Shown here one piece after another: positions 1 through 8,775 of a stretch of 64,000 nt of DNA (position 1 is the first letter of the stretch; the number at the start of each line of letters is the position of its first letter). Made by a program: the position numbers and the translations under genes. The DNA comes from Actinoplanes aureus (GTDB taxonomy: Bacteria; Actinomycetota; Actinomycetes; Mycobacteriales; Micromonosporaceae), in assembly GCF_015704865.1 (NCBI RefSeq), contig NZ_JADQTO010000004.1:74755-138754 (forward strand), given 5' to 3'. A model generated the notes under the pieces. It ran no database searches, was not told the origin of the DNA, and was given only the letters and a program-made list of their open reading frames with translations.

Positions 1-75
1 CCCGGGGGGGGGGGCCGGGGGGGAGTCTCGCCCCGGGGGCGGCCCGGGGGGGTTGCCGGGGGGCCTCGACGTGTC
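1..75. repeat. G-tract-rich low-complexity DNA at window edge
   Basis: Five G tracts on the + strand (4-14, 17-23, 35-39, 46-52, 58-63) are separated by short spacers, directly downstream of the stop codon of the next minus-strand gene. The pattern fits a G-quadruplex motif. I see no gene here. A sequencing or assembly artefact at a contig edge is a real alternative. Confidence 0.6.
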
Positions 76-621
76 TCAGGGGCGGCGTTCCGGATCCCGG
101 CTGACGATCTCGCCCTTCTCGTCCACCCAGCCCCGGGGGCGGGCGGGGTTGCCGGCGACCAGCTGGTACGGCTGCACATCCTTGGTCACGACCGAGCCGG
201 CCGCGATCATCGCGTACTCGCCGACCTCGATGCCGCAGATCAGGGTGGCGTTGGCCCCGATCGACGCGCCGCGCCGGACCAGGGTCGGGGTGATCGTCCA
301 GTCCGGGTTCTGCGCGCGCGGTCGCAGGTCGTTGGTGAAGACCGCGCACGGGCCGACGAAGACCTCGTCCTCGATCGTGACGCCCTGGTACACCGAGACG
401 TTGTTCTGGATCTTGACGCCGCTGCCGACCACGGCGTTCGCGTCGAGGTAGACGTTGCGGCCGATGACACAGTCGTCACCGACCACCGCGCTGGACCGTA
501 CGTGCGCGAGGTGCCAGATCTTGGTGCCGGCGCCGATCTGGGCGCCCTCCTCGACGTCGGCCGAGGGGTGCACGAACGGTGGCCGATCGCCTGCCGAGGG
601 CTGGTTGGTTTCGGAATTCAT
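76..621 (-). CDS. Left-handed beta-helix (hexapeptide-repeat) acyltransferase, WbpD/WlbB-like
   Basis: 181 residues, ATG start. The protein is a run of imperfect hexapeptide repeats with a HLAHVRS segment near residue 40 and the usual C-terminal GNPARPRGW turn. This architecture is typical of sugar N-acetyltransferases acting on UDP-amino sugars in surface polysaccharide pathways, using acetyl-CoA in the cytosol. It lies divergently (99 bp gap) from two GT2-TagF fusion genes, which supports a role in decorating a cell-surface glycopolymer. The substrate cannot be read from sequence; serine or maltose acetyltransferase-like activity is a weaker alternative. Confidence 0.8.
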   Translation of the reverse strand: MNSETNQPSAGDRPPFVHPSADVEEGAQIGAGTKIWHLAHVRSSAVVGDDCVIGRNVYLDANAVVGSGVKIQNNVSVYQGVTIEDEVFVGPCAVFTNDLRPRAQNPDWTITPTLVRRGASIGANATLICGIEVGEYAMIAAGSVVTKDVQPYQLVAGNPARPRGWVDEKGEIVSRDPERRP

Positions 622-720
622 GCAGCCAGTGTCGCTGGTCGCCGACCCCGAGTCGCAAGGAGCCCGGTGCTACCCTTGCGCTCTCCTCGACGACGTCACA
701 CGGATGGTCTGCGTCCATAC

Positions 721-2805
721 ATGCCGAACTTTCTGAGCGTAATCGTGCCCGCGTGGAACGTGCAGGGCTACCTCACCGAGTGTCTGGACTCCGTGCTTCG
801 GCAGCAGCGGGTCACCGAGGTGGAGCTCGTGGCGGTCGACGACGCCTCACCCGACCACGTCGGTGAGCTGCTGGACGAGCGCGCCGCCGCGGACCCGCGG
901 CTGGTCGCGCTCCATCTCGACAGCAACGGTGGCCCGGGTGCCGCGCGCAACGCCGGCCTGGATCGTGCCACCGGCGAGTACGTGTGGTTCGTCGACGGCG
1001 ACGACCGGATCGTCCCGGACTCGCTCGCGGTGATCGAGGCGCGGATCCTCGAGGAGAAACCCGACGTCCTGGTGGTCGGTGTGGCGCGGGAGCGGTGGAA
1101 CCGCAAGGTCTCGCGCTGGCTCACGCCGTCCGGCCCGCGGACCGGTGCCGAGGCGCTGACCGTGGCCGCCCCGCCGGTCGGCGCGCTGCTGGTGCGCCGG
1201 CAGTTCCTCGTCGACTCCGGGATCCGCTTCGAGCGCGGGCTGTACGAGGACGTGTCGTTCGCGTACGCGGTGCTCGCCGCGACCGACAACGTGGCGACCG
1301 TGGAGCCGGCCTGCTACGTCCACCGGCTGGACCGGCAGGGCTCGTCGCGGTCCGGCCGTTCCGCCCGGCACGCGGACGCGGTGACGCAGTACGACCGGGC
1401 GCTGAGCCTGCCCGTGCTGGCCGCGGCCAGTCCCGAGGTCCGCCGTCGTGCCGTGCACCACGCGGCCGGTGAGCTGTACAGAATCCTGGACAAGGTGCCG
1501 GCTAAAGCCCGGCGCGGGATGTTCGACAGGATCTCCGAGCTGCTCCGCAAGCACGAGGCCGGGAGTCCTGCCGCCGGCTCGTACCCGGCCTATCGGGTGT
1601 TGCGTGCCGGCCGCAGGCTCGCCGGCGGGCTGATCCGCAAGCCGCGCCGGGCGCTGCGGTCCGGCCGGGTCACGCTGCGCAAGGCCGGCCTGCGGGCGTA
1701 CTACCACTGGCAGCTGCGACTGCCGATCGACGAGAACCTCGCGGTCTACGGGGCGTACTGGTACCGGGGTTACTCCTGCAACCCGGCCGCCATCTACGAG
1801 AAGGCCCGGGAGCTGGTCCCGCAGGTGCGCGGGGTCTGGGTGGTCAAGCCCGGCGCGCAGGCGGTGCCCGCGGACGTGCCGACGGTCGCTCCGGGCACGC
1901 GGGCCTATTTCCGTACGCTCGCCCGCGCCAAGTACATGATCAACAACGCGACGTTCCCGCCGTACGTGGTGAAGCGCCAGGGCCAGATCCAGGTGCAGAC
2001 CCACCACGGCACGCCGCTCAAGACGATGGGCCTCGACCAGCCCCGCTTCCCGGCTTCGCTGAAGAACTTCAACGCCGAGCGGATGCGCCGCAACCTCGAC
2101 AAATGGGACTTCAGCGTCACGGCCAACCGGCACACCACCCTGCTCTGGGACCGGCAGTTCCCGATCAAGGGGGAGACGCTGGAGACCGGGTACCCGCGCA
2201 ACGACCGGCTCGCCCTGGCCACCGACCGGGACGTCGCCGCGGCCCGCGCCGAGCTCGGCATCGAGCCGGGTGAACAGGTCGTGCTCTACGCACCGACGCA
2301 CCGGGAGTGGCACTCCACCTTCACCTCGTTGCTGGACGTGGACGCCCTCGCCGAGGCCCTCGGGCCGAACGCCCGGATCCTCCTGCGCGGCCACTACTTC
2401 TACGACTCGCTGGGCTTCCCACCACAGCACCCGCGGGTGCTCGACGTGTCCACCCACCCGTCGGTGGAGACGCTGGCGATCGCCTCCGACGCGCTGATCA
2501 CCGACTTCTCGTCGGTGATGTTCGACTACGCGGTCCTGGACCGGCCCGTGATCATCTTCGCGCCGGACTGGGAGATCTATCAGGCGGTCCGTGGCGTCTC
2601 GTTCGACCTGGAGGCCGAGCACCCCGGTACGTTCGTGCGGACCTTCGACGAGCTGGTCGACGCCTTCCGCAGCGGTGCGATCGACGACGAACCGGCCCGG
2701 CGGGCGCGGACCCGCTTCCGGCAGCGGTTCTGCTCGCTGGAGGACGGTCATGCCGCCGAGCGGGTGGTCCGGCGCGTGTTCCTGAACGAGAAGATCGATG
2801 GCTGA
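721..2805 (+). CDS. Bifunctional GT2 glycosyltransferase / TagF-like CDP-glycerol (poly)glycerophosphotransferase
   Basis: 694 residues. Residues 1 to about 230 form a GT-A family 2 domain: VDD at 39-41 and the metal-binding DGDD at 92-95. Residues about 330-690 form a Glyphos_transf (TagF/TarF) domain with the catalytic HHGTP at 428-432 and TDFSS at 594-598. Such proteins build teichoic-acid-like polyol-phosphate glycopolymers at the inner membrane face. I chose ATG 721 because the GT2 fold begins there; upstream residues in the frame are low-complexity Arg-rich. A -10 like TACCCT lies at 671-676, leaving a short 5' UTR without a clear SD. The downstream gene overlaps by 8 nt, so the two are translationally coupled. 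Confidence 0.85.
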   Translation: MPNFLSVIVPAWNVQGYLTECLDSVLRQQRVTEVELVAVDDASPDHVGELLDERAAADPRLVALHLDSNGGPGAARNAGLDRATGEYVWFVDGDDRIVPDSLAVIEARILEEKPDVLVVGVARERWNRKVSRWLTPSGPRTGAEALTVAAPPVGALLVRRQFLVDSGIRFERGLYEDVSFAYAVLAATDNVATVEPACYVHRLDRQGSSRSGRSARHADAVTQYDRALSLPVLAAASPEVRRRAVHHAAGELYRILDKVPAKARRGMFDRISELLRKHEAGSPAAGSYPAYRVLRAGRRLAGGLIRKPRRALRSGRVTLRKAGLRAYYHWQLRLPIDENLAVYGAYWYRGYSCNPAAIYEKARELVPQVRGVWVVKPGAQAVPADVPTVAPGTRAYFRTLARAKYMINNATFPPYVVKRQGQIQVQTHHGTPLKTMGLDQPRFPASLKNFNAERMRRNLDKWDFSVTANRHTTLLWDRQFPIKGETLETGYPRNDRLALATDRDVAAARAELGIEPGEQVVLYAPTHREWHSTFTSLLDVDALAEALGPNARILLRGHYFYDSLGFPPQHPRVLDVSTHPSVETLAIASDALITDFSSVMFDYAVLDRPVIIFAPDWEIYQAVRGVSFDLEAEHPGTFVRTFDELVDAFRSGAIDDEPARRARTRFRQRFCSLEDGHAAERVVRRVFLNEKIDG

Positions 2806-5800
2806 CCTGGTGCCGGGACTGATCAGCGTGATCGTCCCGGTCTACAACGTCGAAGCGTTCCTCCGGGACTGCCTGGACTCGCTGCGAGCGCAGACCTATC
2901 GCGAGCTGCAGGTGATCCTGGTGGACGACGGGTCGACGGACGGCTCGGCCGCGGTCGCCGAGGAGTTCGTCGCGGCGGATCCGCGGTTCCAGCTCGTCCG
3001 CCAGGCGAACGCCGGCCTCAGCGCGGCCCGCAACGCCGGCATGCCGGTCGCGACCGGGGAGTTCCTCGCCTTTGTGGACAGCGACGACCTGCTGGCCGCG
3101 CACGCGTACGAATTGCTGATCGGCGCGCTGGCGGGTGGCGCCGACTTCGCCTCCGGTGGGGTGCTGCGCCTCAATTCGCGCGGTACCCGCAAGGGCTCCC
3201 CGCACCGGCACGCCATCACCCGGACCGACCTGGCGGCGCACGTCTCCACAACGGACAGCCTGCTCGCCGACCGGACGATCTGGAACAAGCTGTTCCGCCG
3301 GGCCTTCTACGACCGGCACGGATTCGAGTTCCCGGTGGGCCGGCTCTTCGAGGACGCACCGGTCACCGTCCCGGCGCACGCGCTGGCCGAGCGGGTCGCG
3401 GTGGTGAACGAGCCGATCTACTTCTGGCGGCAGCGTGAGGGCGCGGCGCTGTCCATCACGCAGACCGGCAAAGACCGGCGCAACATCGTGGACCGGTTCC
3501 ACTCCATCGACCTGGCCGCCCGCAAGCTGGCCGAGGGCGGTCAGGACCAGCTGCGGAAACGCTTCCTGGAACTGTCGATCGAGGATCAGCTCAGCAACTA
3601 CTTCAGATACCTGCCGTCCGCTCCGCCGGAGTCCCGGGCGACCTACATGGAGCTGGCCCGGGCGTACCTGGAGCAGGTCGACGAGACGCTGGTGGACCGG
3701 CTGCCGGTCAAGATCCGCCGGCACTGGAAGCTGATCCGCGAGGGCCGGACCAGCGACCTGATCGAGCTCATCGACCACGGCTTCCGGTCACCGGCCAAGG
3801 CGGTCAAGGCCGGTGGCCTGGAAGCGACCGTACGATCGGTGCGCTGGCAGGACGGCAAGCTCCTGCTGACCGGCGCGGTCCGTTCCCCGGCCGACCCGGG
3901 CAGCCGGGTGGGCCGCCTCAAGCTGTTCTGGGCCTCCGGACCGGCCGGCACCCGGCGGATCCCGCTCTGGGCTCGACCGCATCCGGACGGCTTCGCCATC
4001 ACCCTGCGGCCCGACTCCCTGCGTTCCGGGAAAGGCTGGCCCAAGGGCGACTGGGTGATCTCGGCCGCCATGACCCACGGCTTCAACGTCCGGCGGACCA
4101 GGCTGCGGATGCCGCCGAACTGGGCCGAGCCGATGCCGCGTCATCTGGTCGCCCCCGGCGTCTACGTGTTGCCGGCCGTGGTCAACGGTGCTCTGCGGAT
4201 CTCGGTGGTGAAGGCCGACGGCTGGCTCACCGCGAGCCGGCGTGAGGGCGACGACCTGGTCCTGGTGGGCCGGCTGCGCCGCCCGGCGGAGTCGGCGCGG
4301 ATCCAGATGTCCCGGGTGCCGGGCGTGGTCGCCGGCACTGTGGAAGCGGAGATCGCCGGGGACGGTCACGAGTTCAGCGCGCGGTTCCCGCTGGACCGCA
4401 TCGCGCTGGACGTCCGCGACGACAACCACGCGGACGGCCGGTACGCCCAGCGGCTCTTCGTCGAGCTGGTCACCGGCCGGCCGTCCCGCCTGCTCGCCGC
4501 CGACGGTTATCGGCCGATCCGGACGGCTCACGGCACCGACGAGGTCTACACCGCCCTCTCCGCGAGCGGCGCGGTCTCGGTCTGCACCCGCCCGCAGGGC
4601 CCGGTGATCACCGGCGCCCGGTGGCGGGACGACGGCGTCCTGGAGCTCAGCGGCGACAGCCCGGTGCCGGCGGAGGGCGAGTTGCTGCTGCGCCTGCGCG
4701 GCCGGCGCAAGGACCTCGGCCTGCCGCTGCGAGTCGAGGGCGGCCGCTGGGAGGTGGCCGTCGACCCGGCTGCCGTGCCGACGCTGGCCGGCCCGCTGCC
4801 CCTGGTCGGCGGTGTCTGGGACCTGACCTTCCGGGCGGCCGGGCGGCACCACGACACGATCGCCCCGCTGGACCTCGCCGGCACCCTAACGCCCGGCCTG
4901 CCGCTGGACGGGCCGGAGGTCGACGGCGTACGGGGCCGGCTGCGCTGGGGCCAGCACGAGCACGCGGTGCTGGAACTGACCGTCCCGGAGACCACCCCGG
5001 AGGAGCACGCCGGCCTGCTGGCCCGGCACTTCCCGGAGACCGGGCGGGCCGCTCTGCGCGACGTCGTACTGCTCGACGCCGCACCCGGCCGGCGCTTCTT
5101 CGACGATCCGGCGGCCGTACTGGCCGAGCTGAACTCCCGGCCGGACGCGCCGCCGGTGCTGTGGACGGTCGACCGCGGCCAGCCGCTGCCGGACGGGGCC
5201 GAGCCGGTCGCCCTGGGCAGCGACGCCTGGTACGCCGCGCTCGCCACCAGCCGCTGGGTGGTGGCCAACGACAACCTGCCGCTCTGGTTCCGGCCGGCGC
5301 CGGGACAGGTGGTGCTGCGGCTCGGCGGCGGCTGGCCGGTGGCCCGGTCCGGCGCCCTCGCCACCGGCCATCCGCTCGGCCAGAGCCTGGTCGACCAGTT
5401 GCGGTCGGACGCGGCGATCTGGACGGCGGTGGCATCGCCGAGCCCGACCGCCACTCCGGTACTGCGCCGGGAGCTCTGCTTCGACGGGCCGGTCCTGGAG
5501 TACGGGCGACCGGCCAACGACCTGCTCGCCGCCACGGACCGGGAGGCCGCCCGCACGCAGGTGCTGAACCGGCTCGGCCTGCCCGCCGACACCCGCCTGG
5601 TGCTGTACGCACCCACCCGTCGCCCGTCGGACCTGCGCCGGCGCGGCAGCAGCGATCCGGGCCGGCTGCTGGACCTGCTCGGCGTGGTTGCCGGGTTGCC
5701 ACCGGGTCACCGGTTGCTGATCCGCCGCCATCCCGGCGTGCCCGACGACGTGGCCGACCTGGTTTCCGGCGTCCTGGACGTGACCGCGTATCCCCGGGTG

Positions 5801-6130
5801 GGCGAACTGCTGCTCGCCACCGACATGCTGATCACCGACTATTCGGCGCTGCTCGCCGACTACGCGGGCACCGGCCGCCCGGCTCTGCTGTACGTGCCGG
5901 ATCTGGAGGAGTTCGAGGCCTCGCCCGGGCTGAACGTGGACCTGGCGAAGGAGGCCCCCGGGCCGCTGCTGCGTACCTCCGCCGAAGTCGTGGCCGCGTT
6001 GCGGGACATTCCCGCGATCGTCGGCGCGCACCGGGCGCGGGCTGCGGGGTTCGCCGCCACACACGGCTCCGGTAGCGAAGGGGGAGCAGCTGCGAAGCTG
6101 GTCGACTGGCTGCTGGCGGCTGGGCGTTGA
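2798..6130 (+). CDS. Large GT2 glycosyltransferase fused to a degenerate TagF-like domain
   Basis: 1110 residues, ATG overlapping the previous stop. The N-terminal GT2 domain is intact (VDDGSTDGS 42-50, DSDD 94-97). The middle (about 340-700) is beta-rich and resembles accessory domains of Tar enzymes. The C-terminal Glyphos_transf-like domain keeps an RRHPG histidine (H978) and TDYSA (from 1013), but the position of the catalytic HGTP motif reads GGGWP (843-847). The transferase half is therefore probably inactive or altered in mechanism, while the GT2 half should work. With the preceding paralogue it likely makes or modifies the same surface glycopolymer. Substrates are unknown. Confidence 0.8.
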   Translation: MADLVPGLISVIVPVYNVEAFLRDCLDSLRAQTYRELQVILVDDGSTDGSAAVAEEFVAADPRFQLVRQANAGLSAARNAGMPVATGEFLAFVDSDDLLAAHAYELLIGALAGGADFASGGVLRLNSRGTRKGSPHRHAITRTDLAAHVSTTDSLLADRTIWNKLFRRAFYDRHGFEFPVGRLFEDAPVTVPAHALAERVAVVNEPIYFWRQREGAALSITQTGKDRRNIVDRFHSIDLAARKLAEGGQDQLRKRFLELSIEDQLSNYFRYLPSAPPESRATYMELARAYLEQVDETLVDRLPVKIRRHWKLIREGRTSDLIELIDHGFRSPAKAVKAGGLEATVRSVRWQDGKLLLTGAVRSPADPGSRVGRLKLFWASGPAGTRRIPLWARPHPDGFAITLRPDSLRSGKGWPKGDWVISAAMTHGFNVRRTRLRMPPNWAEPMPRHLVAPGVYVLPAVVNGALRISVVKADGWLTASRREGDDLVLVGRLRRPAESARIQMSRVPGVVAGTVEAEIAGDGHEFSARFPLDRIALDVRDDNHADGRYAQRLFVELVTGRPSRLLAADGYRPIRTAHGTDEVYTALSASGAVSVCTRPQGPVITGARWRDDGVLELSGDSPVPAEGELLLRLRGRRKDLGLPLRVEGGRWEVAVDPAAVPTLAGPLPLVGGVWDLTFRAAGRHHDTIAPLDLAGTLTPGLPLDGPEVDGVRGRLRWGQHEHAVLELTVPETTPEEHAGLLARHFPETGRAALRDVVLLDAAPGRRFFDDPAAVLAELNSRPDAPPVLWTVDRGQPLPDGAEPVALGSDAWYAALATSRWVVANDNLPLWFRPAPGQVVLRLGGGWPVARSGALATGHPLGQSLVDQLRSDAAIWTAVASPSPTATPVLRRELCFDGPVLEYGRPANDLLAATDREAARTQVLNRLGLPADTRLVLYAPTRRPSDLRRRGSSDPGRLLDLLGVVAGLPPGHRLLIRRHPGVPDDVADLVSGVLDVTAYPRVGELLLATDMLITDYSALLADYAGTGRPALLYVPDLEEFEASPGLNVDLAKEAPGPLLRTSAEVVAALRDIPAIVGAHRARAAGFAATHGSGSEGGAAAKLVDWLLAAGR

Positions 6131-6149
6131 GCCACTATCGTTGCGAGAT

Positions 6150-6836
6150 ATGACCCCCATTCCGCTCGCCGAGGAACTCCTCCTCCTCGCGTACGACGAT
6201 CAGACCGGCAAGGCGTCCGGCTCCCGCATCGGGCTCGATCTGGGCATGGCCGCGGCCGTGCTCATCGACCTGGCGCTGGCCAACCGGATCGCCTACGCGG
6301 CCGACGGCTACCTCAAGGTCGTCGATGCCACTCCGCTCGGCGACCCGGTCGCCGACGCCGTCCTGGAGAAGGTGGCGGCGGACGAGCCGCACACCCCCGC
6401 GCAGTGGCTTCAGCGGCTCCGGCACCGCCTGCGCATCCGGGTCCTGGAGGACCTGTGCGCCCGGGGCGTGGTGCAGGACGTGGACGAGACCCAGCTGGGC
6501 GTCATCCACGTGCACCGGTACCCGACCTCCGACCCGGCCTACGAGGCCGAGATCCGGCAGCGGCTGACGGCCGCGCTCACCGGTGACTCGCTGCCGGACG
6601 AGCGGACCGCCGCGCTGGTCACGCTGCTGGTCGCGGCCCGGATGGAGCCGGCCCTGAAGCTGCCGCCGGAGGAGGCCATCCGCGCGCACGAGCGGCTCGA
6701 GGAGATCGCCAGCAACGCCGGCTTCCTCGGCGACGTGAGCCTGGAGGACTCCATCGTGCGGCCGAGCGTCGCGCTGGTGGTGGCCACCCTGGGCAAGGCG
6801 ATCACCGCCGCGCTGGGCGCGCCCAAGCCTCTCTGA
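6150..6836 (+). CDS. GPP34 (GOLPH3/Vps74-like) family protein
   Basis: 228 residues, beginning with the family's LAEELLLLAYDD signature near residue 6 and followed by an all-helical body. Eukaryotic relatives bind phosphatidylinositol-4-phosphate and retain Golgi glycosyltransferases. Actinobacterial members are small, widespread and of unknown function, so I give no activity. I prefer ATG 6150 over TTG 6141: a TATCGT -10 at 6136-6141 puts transcription start at or within 2 nt of 6150. It follows the glycosyltransferase genes by 19 nt; a link to membrane glycosylation is only inference. Confidence 0.75.
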   Translation: MTPIPLAEELLLLAYDDQTGKASGSRIGLDLGMAAAVLIDLALANRIAYAADGYLKVVDATPLGDPVADAVLEKVAADEPHTPAQWLQRLRHRLRIRVLEDLCARGVVQDVDETQLGVIHVHRYPTSDPAYEAEIRQRLTAALTGDSLPDERTAALVTLLVAARMEPALKLPPEEAIRAHERLEEIASNAGFLGDVSLEDSIVRPSVALVVATLGKAITAALGAPKPL

Positions 6837-6850
6837 TCTACGGGGTCGTC

Positions 6851-6880
6851 CGAGGAGAGCAGTTGCCGCTGCTCTCCTCG
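6851..6880. terminator. Perfect inverted-repeat terminator between convergent genes
   Basis: A 12-bp perfect stem (6851-6862 with 6869-6880) and a 6-nt loop lie 14 nt after the GPP34 stop codon and downstream of the convergent phosphohexomutase. There is no long T run, as is common in high-GC actinobacteria. Confidence 0.65.
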
Positions 6881-7001
6881 AAGCCTTTGGGTCGCGGTGA
6901 GCTGTTCACTTTCGGCCTTTGGGGGTACGCCTCCGCGGTCACGCCGAATCGGGGCCGTCCCTCGGCTCCCGCGCGAGCCAGTCGCCCATGCCGGGCCCCG
7001 A

Positions 7002-7059
7002 CGCGACCGCCGGGCTTGAGCAGGCGGCCGGTCGGGTCGCCGGCTCAGGTTGGTCGCGG
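7002..7059. repeat. Dispersed intergenic inverted-repeat element, copy 1
   Basis: The 20-mer at 7002-7021 matches 18 of 20 bases of 62889-62908. Both copies are followed by GGTCGCGG (7052-7059 here), which pairs with the CGCGACC end of the 20-mer. It lies in the gap between convergent genes. Function is unknown. Confidence 0.45.
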
Positions 7060-7093
7060 CGGGTTGTCGTTGCTGAGCGCGACCAGCCCCCGC

Positions 7094-8746
7094 TCAGACG
7101 CCCAGCACCGCGGCGATCTCCGTGCGCAGCGTGGCCAGCCCGGCCGCGGCGCGCTGCCGGGCCGCTTCCAGCCCGTCCTCGGCGACCGGTTCGACCACTT
7201 CGAGGTACGCCTTGAGCTTGGGTTCCGTGCCGGACGGCCGGATCACCACGCGCACCGCCGCGGTCCGGAACGTGAGCACGTCGTTCTCCGGGAGCAGGTC
7301 GATCGCCTCGGTCACCGGAGCACCGAGCAGGGTGGCCGGTGGCTCCCGCCGGGCCCGTCCCATCGCCCGGCCGATCTCGGTCAGATCCTCGACCCGGACC
7401 GAGAGCTGGTCGGTGGCGTGCACGCCGAACTCGGTCGCCAGCTCGTCGAGGCGGTCGGCGAGGGTGCGACCGGACGCCTTCAGCTCGGCCGCGAGCTCGG
7501 CCACGGTCAGCGCGGCGGTGATGCCGTCCTTGTCGCGGACCAGCGCCGGGGCGACGCAGTAGCCGAGCGCCTCCTCGTAGCCGAACGCCAGCTCCTCGGC
7601 GGCCCGCACGATCCACTTGAAGCCGGTCAGGGTCTCCGCGTACGGCACGCCACGGGCGGCACACAGGCGGCCCAGCAGCGACGACGAGACGATCGTGGTC
7701 GCGTACGTCCCGGTGGTGCCGCGCCGGATCAGATGGTCGGCCAGCAGCACGCCGAGCTCGTCGCCGCGCAGCGGGCGCCATTTGCCGCCCGGCCCCGGGA
7801 TGGCCACCGCGCACCGGTCGGCGTCCGGGTCGTTGGCGACGGCCAGGTCGGCACCGGTCGCGTCGGCGAGCGCGAGCAGCCGGTCCATCGCACCCGGCTC
7901 CTCCGGGTTCGGGAACGACACCGTCGGGAACTCCGGGTCCGGCTCGGCCTGGTCACCGACGACGGCCGGGACGGCGAATCCAGCGGCGGCGAAGGCGGCG
8001 GCCACCGTACCCCCACCCACCCCGTGCAGCGGCGTGTACGCGATCCTCAGGGCCCGGGAACCGCCCTCCGAGAGAACGCCGGCGGCGCTTCGGACGTACC
8101 CCTCAAAGATCGTCTCGTCGAGAAGCGTGCCCGGCTCGCCCAGCGGGACCACCGCGAGGCTGCCGACGGCCCGGATGGCCGCCTCGATGCCGGCGTCGGC
8201 CGGCGGCACGATCTGCGCGCCGTCACCGGCCGGTCCGCCGAGCTGCCGGCCCAGGTAGACCTTGTAGCCGTTGTCCTGGGGCGGGTTGTGACTGGCGGTG
8301 ACCATCACGCCGGCCACCGCGTCGAGGGCGCGTACCGCGTACGCGAGCACCGGGGTGGGCAGCGTGCGCGGCATCAGCAGGGCCGGCCGGCCGGCACCGG
8401 TGGCGATCCGCGCGGTCTGCTCGGCGAACTCCAGGGAACCGTGCCGGGCGTCGTACCCGATCACCAGCGGTCCCTCGCCGCCCTCGGCGGCGAGCCAGGC
8501 GACCAGCCCGGCCGCCGCCTGGGTGACCACCGCGAGGTTCATGCCGTTGGGGCCGGCGCGGAGCCGGCCGCGCAGGCCGGCGGTGCCGAAGGTGAGCGGG
8601 CCGGAGAACCGGTCGCGCAGTTCGGCCGCCGTGGCCGGCAGGCCGTCGATCAGCTCGCGCAGTTCGGCCCGGCTCGCCGGATCGGGATCATCGGCGAGCC
8701 AGGCCTCGGCCCGGGCCGTCAGGTCAACATCAACTTCGGACGCCAT
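7094..8746 (-). CDS. pmmB: Phosphohexomutase (phosphomannomutase/phosphoglucomutase family)
   Basis: 550 residues, ATG start. The alpha-D-phosphohexomutase signatures are present: TASHNP with phosphoserine S152 and the Mg-binding DPDADR at 306-311, followed by a C-terminal phosphate-binding domain (RPSGTEPK near the end). Length fits the long bacterial PMM/PGM class (PmmB-like). It interconverts hexose-1- and 6-phosphates in the cytosol for nucleotide-sugar or glycogen/trehalose supply. It starts 29 nt after a receptor Ser/Thr kinase on the same strand, so co-transcription is likely. The symbol rests on position and family; mannose versus glucose preference is not readable. Confidence 0.9.
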   Translation of the reverse strand: MASEVDVDLTARAEAWLADDPDPASRAELRELIDGLPATAAELRDRFSGPLTFGTAGLRGRLRAGPNGMNLAVVTQAAAGLVAWLAAEGGEGPLVIGYDARHGSLEFAEQTARIATGAGRPALLMPRTLPTPVLAYAVRALDAVAGVMVTASHNPPQDNGYKVYLGRQLGGPAGDGAQIVPPADAGIEAAIRAVGSLAVVPLGEPGTLLDETIFEGYVRSAAGVLSEGGSRALRIAYTPLHGVGGGTVAAAFAAAGFAVPAVVGDQAEPDPEFPTVSFPNPEEPGAMDRLLALADATGADLAVANDPDADRCAVAIPGPGGKWRPLRGDELGVLLADHLIRRGTTGTYATTIVSSSLLGRLCAARGVPYAETLTGFKWIVRAAEELAFGYEEALGYCVAPALVRDKDGITAALTVAELAAELKASGRTLADRLDELATEFGVHATDQLSVRVEDLTEIGRAMGRARREPPATLLGAPVTEAIDLLPENDVLTFRTAAVRVVIRPSGTEPKLKAYLEVVEPVAEDGLEAARQRAAAGLATLRTEIAAVLGV

Positions 8747-8775
8747 CAGAGTTTGATAGCACAACCGAGCAGCTC

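Noticed and set aside
847..2751. 634-codon antisense frame
   Set aside because: Shadow of the GT2-TagF gene with Arg/Val/Gly-rich non-protein composition.
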